Of a DNA stretch of 64,000 bases, positions 23,714-33,150 are shown one piece after another. Location of the stretch: NCBI RefSeq assembly GCF_900142225.1, contig NZ_FRAD01000011.1, positions 45,691 through 109,690 on the forward strand. The letters run 5' to 3'. Both the position numbers and the translations under genes were made by a program. Source of the DNA: Hathewaya proteolytica DSM 3090. Its GTDB lineage: Bacteria > Bacillota > Clostridia > Clostridiales > Clostridiaceae. Each line of letters begins with the position of its first letter. The stretch's first letter is position 1. The notes below the pieces were generated by a model. The model searched no databases and had not been told where the DNA came from. It saw only the letters and a list, made by a program, of their open reading frames with translations.

Positions 23714-26569
23714 ATGATTAAATATCTAAATAAATTTTACACAATGTTGCCAGGGGATAAATTGAATATTTGTTTTGAAAAAACTTATGGGGGTAAGGTG
23801 AATCGAAAATTAAAGAAAGCTAAAGATGTGAAAAATAAAATACAATGCATTGAAGACGACGAAAATGCACATTCATTATTTGTAGAAAATTTGTATAATG
23901 AATTAAAATGTAGTGAAATAGAATATGAAAGCGCCAATGCTTGCATTAAAGATATTGATTGTCAAAATTTCCAGAGGAATATAATTTACTGCCTAAAAAA
24001 CTTCCCACAGGAGTATTCTTTCAAACATTACATATCTTCAGATGAATTTAATTCCAGGGTGAAGAAAAAAGGCAAGTTTGATGAAGAGGAAAAGAAAAGT
24101 TGTGAGCCTGAATCTACGGTGGCTACAGATATATTAAAGGAAATAAATGTAGAGGGTATTCATATAGAAGATATTAATACAGATGACATTGAGTTAAACC
24201 AAGGAGATATAGACCAAATAAATGAATTTTGCCAGAATGATATTCCAACTAACAAATATATTGTATCTATAAAACAACAAAATGAAACTTTTTACAATAT
24301 ATACCCAATTTATAATATTACAGAAGGGCATAAGCTTATTAAAGTTGAAAGAGAAGAGTTCCCTGATTACGGAAATATAAATATTAGCCCTAATAGCAAT
24401 ATTTCAAGAAATTTCAAAAAGTATAAAAGAAATCCTATTTGGATTTGCACTATTGACAAGAATCAATTGGAAGAATTCAAAACTAGTGGGACAAGATATA
24501 GAATAAGTGATGAAGAGTTAGTAAAGAAGGGAAATATCAATGAAATATGCAATGAAAATATATTTCAATTAGTGGAGATACAGTGTTCTAATGAGGAATT
24601 GGAAAAAAATATGGTGAATGGTTCTTTATCTTTGGAGGATGAACCAAATTTTAAACAGATATATATTGCCAACTATCAATACATATATGGACCTTTTGAA
24701 TATGAGCCTGAAAAGCATGGAAGAGGTTATATATTAAATAAAATGGAAGATTATATTGTAAATAAATATGACTTATATGCTAATAGAGAAAGGTTAGACA
24801 CCATTGATATATATATTGACGACGAAGAAGGTAGTGTAGAACTTAAGTTATTGTATTTTATGGACATGGAGAACTGTGTGTACACTGAAATTGATGCTAT
24901 TTCAGATGAAGAATTGATGGATCTTATAAAGCAACATGTGAATGTGAAAAGCACAAATCTTAGTAGAAGTGAAATAAAGACTGTAAAATCTATCTTTGAT
25001 AAGTTTGTTGCCAGTAATCAACTTGCTGACTTGTCTCAGGACAGGATTAAAAGGGCCAGTGAAATAATTAATAAAAATCAGGTATACGACTTGTATATAG
25101 ATGATATAAGGCCACAGCTGCAAAGCGACATAAGCAAAACTTTTAATGAAAATGAAAAGGAATCTGAAAAGGAAACACTGAATTTAGAGATAGAAAAGCT
25201 TAAAAATGACAAGGAAAATTTAGAATATGAGTTGAGGGAACTTAAAAAAAGCCTGCAACAAGAAATAAAAAAGAAAGATGAATTTTCAGTAAAAAATAGT
25301 GCTAGAATGAAAAATGTTGAGAAAATTGAAAAGGCACTTGAAGACAAATTTGCAAATATCACTTCAAAATACGCTGATGTGGCTTTTGATGGTATAATAG
25401 CTGATAAAATATTGAATTCAGCTTTAAATTGGAGTAGAAGCGTAGAAGAGGAGTTGGACAATTCTCAAATATGCACAAAACATAGCTTTCAAGGTGTTAA
25501 AACAATTAAAGAATTTGGACAGCCTTCTGAGATTAAACAGTATATATATGACAATATAAGAAAAGTCAGAAAGTACAGTATGAATGACATTATCAATATG
25601 ATGATATGCGTTTCACAGGGCTTTTTGACTGTTTTCTCTGGGGAACCGGGAGTGGGCAAAACGTCTATTTGCAATATAATAAGTCAGGTTCTTGGGCTGA
25701 GTAATGATGAAAATCTCAACAGGTATGTGGAGGTTTCTGTGGAAAAAGGATGGACATCAAAGAAGGATTTCATTGGGTATTATAATCCTTTAACAAAGAC
25801 CTTCGACAAAAATAACAAAGCACTTTTTCAGGCATTCAAAAATTTAAATATGGAATGTGTTCGAGGTGTGGAGGAGTTCCCGTACTTCATACTTCTCGAT
25901 GAGGCAAATCTCAGCTCTATGGAGTATTATTGGGCCGATTTTATGAATGTGTGTGATTTTGATAAGGAAAATAGGAAAATTAACTTGGGAGAGGATTATA
26001 TTTTTAAGATACCTCAAACTCTCAGATTTTTAGCCACTATAAATTATGATCACACAACGGAAAATTTATCGCCTAGGCTTTTGGATAGGGCATGGATTAT
26101 TTCTATGAATGCTGATGAAATAGGCAAAATGTGTAGTGGAAGAGATATGGATATTAAAAGCATAATTCCATATGGTGAGCTTGTAAAATACTTCTGCAGA
26201 GGTGTGGATAATAACAATGCGGATTATAGTAAGGCAATTTCTTTGTATGGGGAGATATGCGAGATTTTCTCTAATAACTTCATAACCATAAGTCCGAGAA
26301 TTCACCAAGCTGTACATGGTTATTTAAAAACGGGGATTTCCTTATTTGAATTCCAGAATAATGCGGAAAAATATGAAATAGCTGTGGACTATGCAGTGTG
26401 CCAAAAATTGCTTCCTAAAATCAGTGGCGTCGGGGAAGGTTATGAGAATTTTCTCAGTGTACTATTGGATAAATGCAGCAAGCACAATATGAGTAAGTCC
26501 TCCACTATGTTAAATAGAATTTTGGAAATTGGCAATAGAAATATGAAGTATTTTGAATTCTTCAATTAA
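23714..26569 (+). CDS. McrB-like AAA+ NTPase with long N-terminal region and coiled coil
   Basis: A 951-residue protein. Residues about 630-900 form an AAA+ domain of the McrB type: Walker A GEPGVGKTSI, Walker B FILLDEANLS, and TINYDHTT at the place of the McrB guanine-nucleotide signature (consensus MNTADRS, Asn and Asp kept). SPRLLDRAW carries the arginine finger. Upstream, about 480-525, runs a charged coiled coil (LEIEKLKNDKENLEYELREL). The N-terminal 450 residues are mixed acidic alpha/beta sequence of unknown fold, presumably the target-recognition part. The next gene, 22 nt downstream, encodes a DUF2357/McrC-like nuclease, so the pair should form a motor-nuclease complex as in McrBC-type (type IV) restriction, which cuts modified foreign DNA or possibly acts on RNA. 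No methyltransferase is near. The target is unknown. Confidence 0.8.
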   Translation: MIKYLNKFYTMLPGDKLNICFEKTYGGKVNRKLKKAKDVKNKIQCIEDDENAHSLFVENLYNELKCSEIEYESANACIKDIDCQNFQRNIIYCLKNFPQEYSFKHYISSDEFNSRVKKKGKFDEEEKKSCEPESTVATDILKEINVEGIHIEDINTDDIELNQGDIDQINEFCQNDIPTNKYIVSIKQQNETFYNIYPIYNITEGHKLIKVEREEFPDYGNINISPNSNISRNFKKYKRNPIWICTIDKNQLEEFKTSGTRYRISDEELVKKGNINEICNENIFQLVEIQCSNEELEKNMVNGSLSLEDEPNFKQIYIANYQYIYGPFEYEPEKHGRGYILNKMEDYIVNKYDLYANRERLDTIDIYIDDEEGSVELKLLYFMDMENCVYTEIDAISDEELMDLIKQHVNVKSTNLSRSEIKTVKSIFDKFVASNQLADLSQDRIKRASEIINKNQVYDLYIDDIRPQLQSDISKTFNENEKESEKETLNLEIEKLKNDKENLEYELRELKKSLQQEIKKKDEFSVKNSARMKNVEKIEKALEDKFANITSKYADVAFDGIIADKILNSALNWSRSVEEELDNSQICTKHSFQGVKTIKEFGQPSEIKQYIYDNIRKVRKYSMNDIINMMICVSQGFLTVFSGEPGVGKTSICNIISQVLGLSNDENLNRYVEVSVEKGWTSKKDFIGYYNPLTKTFDKNNKALFQAFKNLNMECVRGVEEFPYFILLDEANLSSMEYYWADFMNVCDFDKENRKINLGEDYIFKIPQTLRFLATINYDHTTENLSPRLLDRAWIISMNADEIGKMCSGRDMDIKSIIPYGELVKYFCRGVDNNNADYSKAISLYGEICEIFSNNFITISPRIHQAVHGYLKTGISLFEFQNNAEKYEIAVDYAVCQKLLPKISGVGEGYENFLSVLLDKCSKHNMSKSSTMLNRILEIGNRNMKYFEFFN

Positions 26570-26591
26570 TTAATGTAGAGGAATGATGAAT

Positions 26592-28397
26592 ATGGAGTAT
26601 AAATTGAGTTTTTATATTGGTTCACAATGCTGCGTTACTTTGCCCTTATACCACATGAATCATAAGAATAGCTATTATAACCATGTGCTATATTGTGATA
26701 AGGATTATGATGTATTTCTTACCTCCTATGATGAGCAGCGCCATATGGAGTCTCAGGATGAAATTAATAATGTTCAATTTTATATTAATGACAATGAAAA
26801 AGATATATTGTATTCTAAGGGAAAAATTATTTTCATAGGAAATAACAATGAAATTGTAAACAGGGTTTTTTACAATAATTTTGGGTTTGTACAGTTTTTT
26901 CTTTCTATGGATTTAGGTGAGCATACTTTAAAGCTAAAATCTGATTATGTTGACATTGCTGTTCGGGACAATAATTTAGGAAATGTGCTTAAGAGTATGC
27001 AGCGATACATTATCAAAAATGCACGTAATTATTTATGGAATTCATTAAATCCAGCTTTGGATGACGCTGCCATTGAAGTTGACTATAATAATAATTCATA
27101 TATGGACAAGGAAATGGTATTGTTAAACAATATACTGCTTCAATACAAAATTAATATGAATTATTTTAAAAACGGTGGGAAATATACCATTCAAAGCTCT
27201 GGATATGTGGATGATTTTCATAAATTAAGTGACTTTAGTAGGGAAACTTTTCAGCATATTGCTTGTAATCCTCAGGAGCTGCACAAGGTGAACTACTATA
27301 CGGGAATACGCTACAATGGTTTCAATTTACAGCCTAAAAAGATATTAAATATGAAAAATACTTTTAATTACGATATATACGAAAATCAAATTATTTTAGG
27401 ATTTTTAAAACAAATTTGCAATACCATTGAAAAAAAGATATGCAAAATGGAGAATTTTAATATACCTTGTGAGAAGAAGGATATAGAACAGCATTATATG
27501 AGTTCTTCTAGCATTATTTTTCATAGTTTTGATGATAGGATAAATTCATATAGGGAATCACTTAGAAAGATTCAAGGGGAGATTTTCAATATTTATTATG
27601 AATACAGGAACCTACTTTCGTGCAAAGAACTTCCTGTTCAATGTGTTCCTAAGCCCACACCCATTTTTATAAAAGATTTTCATTATAGAAGAATATACAG
27701 TGTTATAAGGGAATGGTTTGAAAAAGGTGATTACGATTTAAAACATGAGGAACTTATGCTAAATTGTAATACAGATAGCAATATTTATGAATACTATATT
27801 TTAATAGAAATAAATGAATATTTGACAAAACACAATTACCAGTTGAAAAAAAGCTATCAATTTCAGTATACTCTGCCAGAAAGTGCAAAGTATAAAAATA
27901 CAATTTACAACAATACTTTTGTGTTTTCTAAGGAAGATGATGAAATTACTGTATATTATCAACCTGTGATAAGTTACAATAATTGTGAAAATGAAATTGG
28001 TCTATTTAAAAATAGTGACATAAATGAAGAAAACAAAAAATCTTATTATTACACTCCAGACTATGTTATAAAAATATGTAGGAATGGGAAAACTGAATAT
28101 ATTATTCTAGATGCAAAATGGTCAAACTTAGATTCAGTAAAACAGTATTCCTTCAAAAGTATAATTTATAAATATCTTTTTTCTATAAGCACAATAAAAA
28201 AAGAAGATGTTGTATCTAAAATATGGATTGTAAACGGAAAATCAGATGATACGGAAGAGTGTATTTATGATTATTACAACAACGTAAGGTACAAGTCAAG
28301 ATGTAGTGAGATAACTCCATCAGCAAAAATTATAACCTTAAATCTCAATAAGGATCTTAAACATAGGGAGTACGTACTTGAACAATTATTTAAATAG
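26592..28397 (+). CDS. DUF2357 PD-(D/E)XK nuclease, McrC-like partner
   Basis: A 601-residue protein. The N-terminal two thirds match the DUF2357 layout (beta-rich start, then ARNYLWNSLNPALDDAA, then YDIYENQIILGFLKQI). This corresponds to the YxxPENRFVKxFL-like segment that links the NTPase-binding arm to the nuclease. Near the C terminus YTPDYVI...IILDAKW supplies the Asp and the D-x-K of the PD-(D/E)XK active site, with YKSIIYKYL-like helix residues after it. The start is ATG 26592, behind GAGGA at 26578-26582; two ATG codons closer to it are poorly spaced. It is co-transcribed with the McrB-like gene and is its expected effector nuclease. The family is firm, the defence role inferred. Confidence 0.8.
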   Translation: MEYKLSFYIGSQCCVTLPLYHMNHKNSYYNHVLYCDKDYDVFLTSYDEQRHMESQDEINNVQFYINDNEKDILYSKGKIIFIGNNNEIVNRVFYNNFGFVQFFLSMDLGEHTLKLKSDYVDIAVRDNNLGNVLKSMQRYIIKNARNYLWNSLNPALDDAAIEVDYNNNSYMDKEMVLLNNILLQYKINMNYFKNGGKYTIQSSGYVDDFHKLSDFSRETFQHIACNPQELHKVNYYTGIRYNGFNLQPKKILNMKNTFNYDIYENQIILGFLKQICNTIEKKICKMENFNIPCEKKDIEQHYMSSSSIIFHSFDDRINSYRESLRKIQGEIFNIYYEYRNLLSCKELPVQCVPKPTPIFIKDFHYRRIYSVIREWFEKGDYDLKHEELMLNCNTDSNIYEYYILIEINEYLTKHNYQLKKSYQFQYTLPESAKYKNTIYNNTFVFSKEDDEITVYYQPVISYNNCENEIGLFKNSDINEENKKSYYYTPDYVIKICRNGKTEYIILDAKWSNLDSVKQYSFKSIIYKYLFSISTIKKEDVVSKIWIVNGKSDDTEECIYDYYNNVRYKSRCSEITPSAKIITLNLNKDLKHREYVLEQLFK

Positions 28398-28439
28398 TTA
28401 TAACTTAACAATATACACAAGATGAAAAGGATGAGATGC

Positions 28440-29066
28440 ATGAGTTTAAAAGAATTATATGAAGAAATAAATGAACATTTACTTAAGGATAACAAGCCCT
28501 CACTATATATGAAGCAAGTATTTTATAGACCTGAATTTCACGAATATCCTTTTAATATGCTTGCAGATATGCGAGAGGTGGAGCAGTCGCATATATATCA
28601 CCCGGAAGGAAATGTGTGGAATCATACTATGATGGTTATTGATGAGGCAGCCAGTATTAGAGATAAAAGTAAAGAACCATGTGTATTTATGTGGGGAGCG
28701 CTTTTACACGATATTGGTAAACCTAAGACCACCAAAACAAAGAATAAAAAAATAGTTTCATATGACCACGACAAAGTTGGAGAAAAATTGGCAGTAGAAT
28801 TTCTTAATCAGTTTACTGACGATGAAGCTTTTATAAATAAAGTATCAAAACTTGTAAGGTATCACATGCACATATTATTTGTAGTAAATGATTTGCCTTT
28901 TGCTAATACAATGGATATGATAAGAGAATGTGATACAGATGAAGTGGCACTTTTAGGTTACAGTGATCGCATGGGGAGAAAGGGTGTAGATATAAATAAA
29001 GAAAAATCCAATATAGAAATGTTCGTAAAAAAGATAGAAGAGTTTAAAGGAAAGAATATTAAATAA
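28440..29066 (+). CDS. HD-domain phosphohydrolase
   Basis: A 208-residue protein of the HD superfamily. Metal-binding residues: His in VWNHTMMVIDEA, the paired His-Asp in WGALLHDIGKPKTT, and further His/Asp in YDHDKVGE and VRYHMHI. The layout resembles the HD domain of CCA-adding enzymes and related nucleotidases/phosphodiesterases, without the nucleotidyltransferase part. The start is taken at ATG 28440, 9 nt after AAAAGG; ATGs at 28422 and 28431 are alternatives. It follows the McrB/DUF2357 pair by 42 nt on the same strand, so it may be co-transcribed with it. HD nucleases occur in defence systems, but a housekeeping role is at least as likely. Confidence 0.85.
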   Translation: MSLKELYEEINEHLLKDNKPSLYMKQVFYRPEFHEYPFNMLADMREVEQSHIYHPEGNVWNHTMMVIDEAASIRDKSKEPCVFMWGALLHDIGKPKTTKTKNKKIVSYDHDKVGEKLAVEFLNQFTDDEAFINKVSKLVRYHMHILFVVNDLPFANTMDMIRECDTDEVALLGYSDRMGRKGVDINKEKSNIEMFVKKIEEFKGKNIK

Positions 29067-29070
29067 ACAG

Positions 29071-29113
29071 AATAACCATAAATCAAGTAAACACTGGTTT
29101 ATGGTTATTTTTT
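29071..29113. terminator. Bidirectional terminator
   Basis: Stem AATAACCATAAA / TTTATGGTTATT with T and A runs on both sides, between convergent genes. Confidence 0.88.
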
Positions 29114-29120
29114 TATAAGG

Positions 29121-29762
29121 CTATTTAAGTAAACTTATTGTTTTTCTTAGTTTAACTTTTAAACTTTTGTTTTCTGTTACAATGTCTGTAATCTCCATAA
29201 ATTCAGAGGTGGAGAGATCTAGAATTATATCTTTGGAATCTTGTGAAACTTTAAGATAGGTGGTGTCTTTTAAATTTGATAAAAGAACATTTTCGGGGAT
29301 ATCCAAAAAGCCAATTTTACCTTGGTGGTAGTGAAGTATTCCCTTGCCGTTCGAAGCTTTTCCTTGGAAGGTAAATGTAGCTTTTAGAGGAAGGTTTTTG
29401 TATGTAACATTAGCATCTAGATTGATGCAATCATCAAGAATACGGACTTTTAATCCTCTTATGTATTGATTTACCTCTGGCATATCTTTTAAAGATAAAA
29501 GAAATAGGTCCGTAAGTTCCTCTTCACTAAAGTTAATTGAGGATAGAACGGTAATTTCTTTTGATGGTATATCTATATTTTCTGGGTTTATTTCTATATC
29601 TACTTCGCGTTCAGCATTTGGCAAAGATTTATTCATGGATTCATAACTGTTGTTTTGGGGATAAAAATAAAAATAATAAATTGCAAACCCAGCAACACAT
29701 ATTAGCAACAAAATATCAATGAAAATTACGACTTTGGTGAGTACAGATTTTGTTCCCCTCAT
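29121..29762 (-). CDS. Membrane-anchored extracellular protein, unknown function
   Basis: A 213-residue protein. One N-terminal membrane helix (about residues 10-32, VVIFIDILLLICVAGFAIYY) is followed by a short linker and an outside domain of alternating strands and helices (INFSEEELTDLFLLSL, LKVRILDDCINLDANVTYKN, LKATFTFQGKA). The arrangement resembles YpmS/DUF2140-type proteins of Firmicutes, but I am not certain. The start is set at 29762, where AAAGGAG precedes the ATG; an upstream in-frame ATG at 29783 overlaps that site. It is convergent with the HD-domain gene and monocistronic. Confidence 0.7.
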   Translation of the reverse strand: MRGTKSVLTKVVIFIDILLLICVAGFAIYYFYFYPQNNSYESMNKSLPNAEREVDIEINPENIDIPSKEITVLSSINFSEEELTDLFLLSLKDMPEVNQYIRGLKVRILDDCINLDANVTYKNLPLKATFTFQGKASNGKGILHYHQGKIGFLDIPENVLLSNLKDTTYLKVSQDSKDIILDLSTSEFMEITDIVTENKSLKVKLRKTISLLK

Positions 29763-29900
29763 ATAAGCAAATTCTCCTTTCATTAATATACAATCATTAA
29801 ATTATTATTAACAATTAATTGGAAAAATATTCAGCTTTAATGAGAGAAAAAGCAATTTAATTAACTCTTCGATAAATTGAGCGAGTTTAAATACTAAGTA

Positions 29901-30575
29901 TTACTCTTGGTAATCCTTTAGCAGGGTAAACTTATTTTTATTAAAATCTATAATTCCCTTATCTCGTAATTTGCAGAGCTCATTTGATAAAGCACTTCTA
30001 TCAACGAAGAGATAATCTGCCAGCTGCTGACGATTAAATGGTATTTCAAAGGAGGAACTTTGGCACTGCTGAGAATATTGTGAGAGATAAGATAAAACTT
30101 TATTCTCTGTAGTTCTTTGAGTTAAATGCTCTAGTTTATTTGTCAGTATCATATTTTTTGAGGCAAGGATAGAAAGTAAATTGTGTATAAGCGTTATATG
30201 AAATTCGCAGGCTGAGGAGCAAGTAGTCATGATGTGGTTTAAATTTAAAAACATAATAACACAGTCTGTTACGGCTAGGGCATTTATAGAAACCGGGGTA
30301 TGGGGGAGACATGCATAGGCCTCACAAAAGATATCGCTTACATTAATGACAGTAAGTATGCTTTGATTCCCCCAATAATCTTCCTTTTGTATATGTACTT
30401 TACCGGAGAGAACTAATAATACACAGGATAACTTGTCGCCATTGTGAACAATATATTCCCCTTTCTTATATTCTTTAGTCGTTGAGGACAGGCAATTTAA
30501 AATTTGTTGGACTTCTGCTTCACTTATTTCTGCAAATAATCGAGATTTTTTTAATGCATCCATGTAAGCATTCAT
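29901..30575 (-). CDS. Crp/Fnr family transcription regulator
   Basis: A 224-residue regulator. The N-terminal cyclic-nucleotide-binding-like beta barrel (about 5-120, KKGEYIVHNGDKLSCVLLVL) lacks the cAMP-binding RxS motif, so another signal is sensed. Several Cys occur but no clear FNR-type iron-sulfur cluster pattern. A dimer helix and a Crp-type HTH follow (FNRQQLADYLFVDRSALSNE). It is divergent from a ferredoxin-domain gene, with a 14-bp inverted repeat GTTGT-N4-ACAAC at 30590-30603 just upstream of its start, a plausible operator. In clostridia similar regulators control redox and nitric-oxide response genes. Confidence 0.88.
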   Translation of the reverse strand: MNAYMDALKKSRLFAEISEAEVQQILNCLSSTTKEYKKGEYIVHNGDKLSCVLLVLSGKVHIQKEDYWGNQSILTVINVSDIFCEAYACLPHTPVSINALAVTDCVIMFLNLNHIMTTCSSACEFHITLIHNLLSILASKNMILTNKLEHLTQRTTENKVLSYLSQYSQQCQSSSFEIPFNRQQLADYLFVDRSALSNELCKLRDKGIIDFNKNKFTLLKDYQE

Positions 30576-30589
30576 TTTATATCCTTTCC

Positions 30590-30603
30590 GTTGTTAATAC
30601 AAC
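30590..30603. promoter_or_regulatory. Inverted repeat, candidate Crp/Fnr operator
   Basis: GTTGT-TAAT-ACAAC, a perfect 5-bp inverted repeat with a 4-nt spacer, like a Crp/Fnr half-site pair. It lies 15 nt upstream of the regulator start codon in the divergent intergenic region, where a TATAAT-like box (30625-30630) serves the ferredoxin gene. Confidence 0.45.
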
Positions 30604-30678
30604 ACAATAATATATATCATTATAGTATAATGTATATATTATGAAGTCAATAGAAGCAGATTGAATGGAGGTAATATG

Positions 30679-31386
30679 ATGATAAGAAAAATCATTGAAA
30701 TAGACCAAGAAAAATGCAATGGTTGTGGTATATGTGCAAAGGCGTGCCATGAGGGGGCCATTGCTATGGTGGATGGCAAGGCAAAATTAATGAGAGATGA
30801 TTATTGTGATGGACTTGGTGATTGTCTGCCATCATGTCCCACTGGAGCTATATCCTTTGTAAATAGAGAGGCGCTACCCTATGATGAAGTGGCTGTAAAG
30901 GAAAATATGGAGAAGAATAAAGCGAAAACTTTAGAATGTGGATGTAAAAGCAGTGAGCCTAAAATTCTTATCCAAGGTAAAGGTTCTATTGTAAAAAAAC
31001 CTTGTGAAAATGGTGAAGGTATTCACAGTATGTTAAGACAATGGCCTGTTCAGATTAAGCTTGTTTCAGTAAATGCACCTTATTTTAATAACTGTGACTT
31101 GCTAATTGCTGCGGATTGTACTGCATATGCATATGGAGATTTTCACAATAAATTTATGAAAGATAAAATAACTTTAATTGGATGTCCAAAATTGGATGAT
31201 GGGGATTACTCAGAGAAGCTTACTGAGATCTTAAAACAAAATGATGTAAAAAGTGTTCTTGTTGCAAGGATGCAAGTTCCATGCTGTGGAGGTATTGAAA
31301 AGGCTGTCAAAACTGCCATTTCTCAAAGTGGTAAAGCTATACCATTTAGCATTGTGACTATTTCTAGTAACGGAACTATAATATAA
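30679..31386 (+). CDS. 2[4Fe-4S] ferredoxin-domain protein with C-terminal extension
   Basis: A 235-residue iron-sulfur protein. The N terminus holds two cluster motifs, CNGCGICAKACHEGAI and CDGLGDCLPSCPTGAI. About 170 further residues include CGCKSS, CDLLIAADCTAYA, IGCPKLDD and VPCCGGIEKAV, a pattern found in clostridial electron-transfer proteins often encoded beside hybrid-cluster protein and a Crp-type regulator. No hcp gene is seen here. The start is ATG 30679, 7 nt after GGAGG at 30667-30671. It is divergent from the Crp/Fnr gene, which probably regulates it. The role is inferred as a redox partner in nitrosative or oxidative stress. Confidence 0.85.
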   Translation: MIRKIIEIDQEKCNGCGICAKACHEGAIAMVDGKAKLMRDDYCDGLGDCLPSCPTGAISFVNREALPYDEVAVKENMEKNKAKTLECGCKSSEPKILIQGKGSIVKKPCENGEGIHSMLRQWPVQIKLVSVNAPYFNNCDLLIAADCTAYAYGDFHNKFMKDKITLIGCPKLDDGDYSEKLTEILKQNDVKSVLVARMQVPCCGGIEKAVKTAISQSGKAIPFSIVTISSNGTII

Positions 31387-31390
31387 TAAA

Positions 31391-31435
31391 TAAAATTGCT
31401 CAGATATTCAAAATAGGTATCTGGGCAATTTTATT
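31391..31435 (+). terminator. Terminator after the ferredoxin gene
   Basis: Stem AAATTGCTCAGATA / TATCTGGGCAATTT followed by a T-rich tail. Confidence 0.85.
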
Positions 31436-31545
31436 ATATATTTTAAATTTTACAAAGACTTATCTTTATCATTAATAGGAATTTACAATGAAGTATTACA
31501 ATCATAACTGTTGATAATAGAAAATTTGTTATGGAGGTAATGGTT

Positions 31546-33066
31546 TTGAAAAAGAGATTGTCAATTTTTCTAAGTATAGTTACAACAGCTTTTATTATGG
31601 TAGGGTGTAGTTCACAGCCTCAAAGCAAAGCAAAAAGTCAAGAACAAAGTACGGCAGCTTTAACTGCATCAGTTAAAGAAACAAAGAAACCTAAATACGT
31701 ATTCATGTTCATTGGAGATGGCATGAGTCATGTTCAGATCAATGCTGCACAGATTTTAAATGGAAACAAAAAATCTGGGGAAATAGCTACGAAAAATTTA
31801 AAATTTACACGGTTTCCAGTGGTTGGTTCCGCTACTACTCATGATTCTACATCATTCTGTCCAGATTCTGCTTCTACTGCTACGGCTTATTCAACAGGAG
31901 AAAAAACCCATAGTGGAGTTTTAGGCATGAAAGTTGATAAGAAAACAGTTGCTCCAACTATAACGGAACAGCTAAAAAAAGAAGGCAAAAAGATTGGCAT
32001 TATTTCCAATGTTTCTTTAGATCACGCTACACCAGCTGCATATTATGCACATAGCGAATCTAGAAATAATTACTATGACATATCATTGCAATTAGCTAAA
32101 TCAAACTTTGACTATTTTGCAGGGGGAGAGTTAAAACAGCCAAAGGGTAAACAAAAGGATAAGGAAGATGCATATGGTATCATTGAAAAATCCGGTTACA
32201 AAATTGCTAGGACAAAAGAAGAGATACAAGCTCTTAATTCGTCTTCAGGAAAAGTATATGCAATAAGTCCTGTGCTTCAAGATTCAGGGGCAATGCCATA
32301 TACTATTGATGAAAAAGAAGGGGATTTAACATTAGCTGATTTTGTAAAAAAAGGAACTGAAGTTTTAGAAAATGATAAAGGTTTCTTTTTAATGTGTGAA
32401 TCGGGAAAGATAGACTGGGCATGTCATGCTAACGATGCAATGAGTGCTATAGAAGATGTACTAGCTTTTGATAAGGCTATAGACCAAGCTGTGGAATTTG
32501 CAAAGAAACATCCTGATGAAACACTTATAATTGTTACTGGAGACCATGAAACAGGTGGAATGACCATAGGATATGCTACTACTGGGTACAATACAGCATT
32601 TGATATATTAAAACATCAAAAAATGTCTTATGTAGCTTTTGATGATATGTTTTCAAAGATGAAAAAGAATAATCCAAGTATAAGTTTTGAAAAAATAATG
32701 CCAATAATAACTGAAAAATTTGGTCTTATTGCTCCTAATGATATAAAGGCAAAAGAGGAGAAAAATAAGGAAATGGTTCTTACTGAATCTGAATTTAAAA
32801 AGTTGAAGGATGGATTTGCTGAAACCATGAAAGCCAGTGATAAACGCTCAAAAAGCGATGATTCATATGTTTTATATGGTAGTTATGAGCCTCTTTCAGT
32901 ATCTTTAACCCACATATTAAACAATAAAGCTGGAATTGGATGGACTTCATATTCTCATACAGGAACTCCTGTACCTGTTTATGCCTACGGAGTAGGAGCA
33001 AAGAAATTTAATGGTTCCTATGATAATACAGATGTATACAAAAAATTAATAAAATTATGTAAATAA
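31546..33066 (+). CDS. Alkaline phosphatase, lipoprotein
   Basis: A 506-residue secreted phosphomonoesterase. TTG start at 31546 behind GGAGG at 31533-31537; the ATGs at 31531 and 31540 are inside or too near that site. The signal peptide ends in the lipobox IMVGCSS. Metal-binding and catalytic motifs of the PhoA family: FMFIGDGMSHVQ, the Ser nucleophile in FCPDSASTATAYSTG, CESGKIDWACHAND, TGDHETGGM and the final SHTGTPVPVYAYG. It liberates phosphate outside the cell and is normally induced by phosphate starvation; I see no clear Pho box. Single gene, terminator follows. Confidence 0.93.
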   Translation: MKKRLSIFLSIVTTAFIMVGCSSQPQSKAKSQEQSTAALTASVKETKKPKYVFMFIGDGMSHVQINAAQILNGNKKSGEIATKNLKFTRFPVVGSATTHDSTSFCPDSASTATAYSTGEKTHSGVLGMKVDKKTVAPTITEQLKKEGKKIGIISNVSLDHATPAAYYAHSESRNNYYDISLQLAKSNFDYFAGGELKQPKGKQKDKEDAYGIIEKSGYKIARTKEEIQALNSSSGKVYAISPVLQDSGAMPYTIDEKEGDLTLADFVKKGTEVLENDKGFFLMCESGKIDWACHANDAMSAIEDVLAFDKAIDQAVEFAKKHPDETLIIVTGDHETGGMTIGYATTGYNTAFDILKHQKMSYVAFDDMFSKMKKNNPSISFEKIMPIITEKFGLIAPNDIKAKEEKNKEMVLTESEFKKLKDGFAETMKASDKRSKSDDSYVLYGSYEPLSVSLTHILNNKAGIGWTSYSHTGTPVPVYAYGVGAKKFNGSYDNTDVYKKLIKLCK

Positions 33067-33108
33067 CCTGCTATATGCATCATCGCTTTTTATAATATAA
33101 ATTAAACA

Positions 33109-33133
33109 GGCCGATAAACATATCGGTCTTTTT
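33109..33133 (+). terminator. Terminator after the alkaline phosphatase gene
   Basis: Stem GGCCGATA / TATCGGTC with 4-nt loop and six T. Confidence 0.85.
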
Positions 33134-33150
33134 TGAGAAAGGGTGTTATT

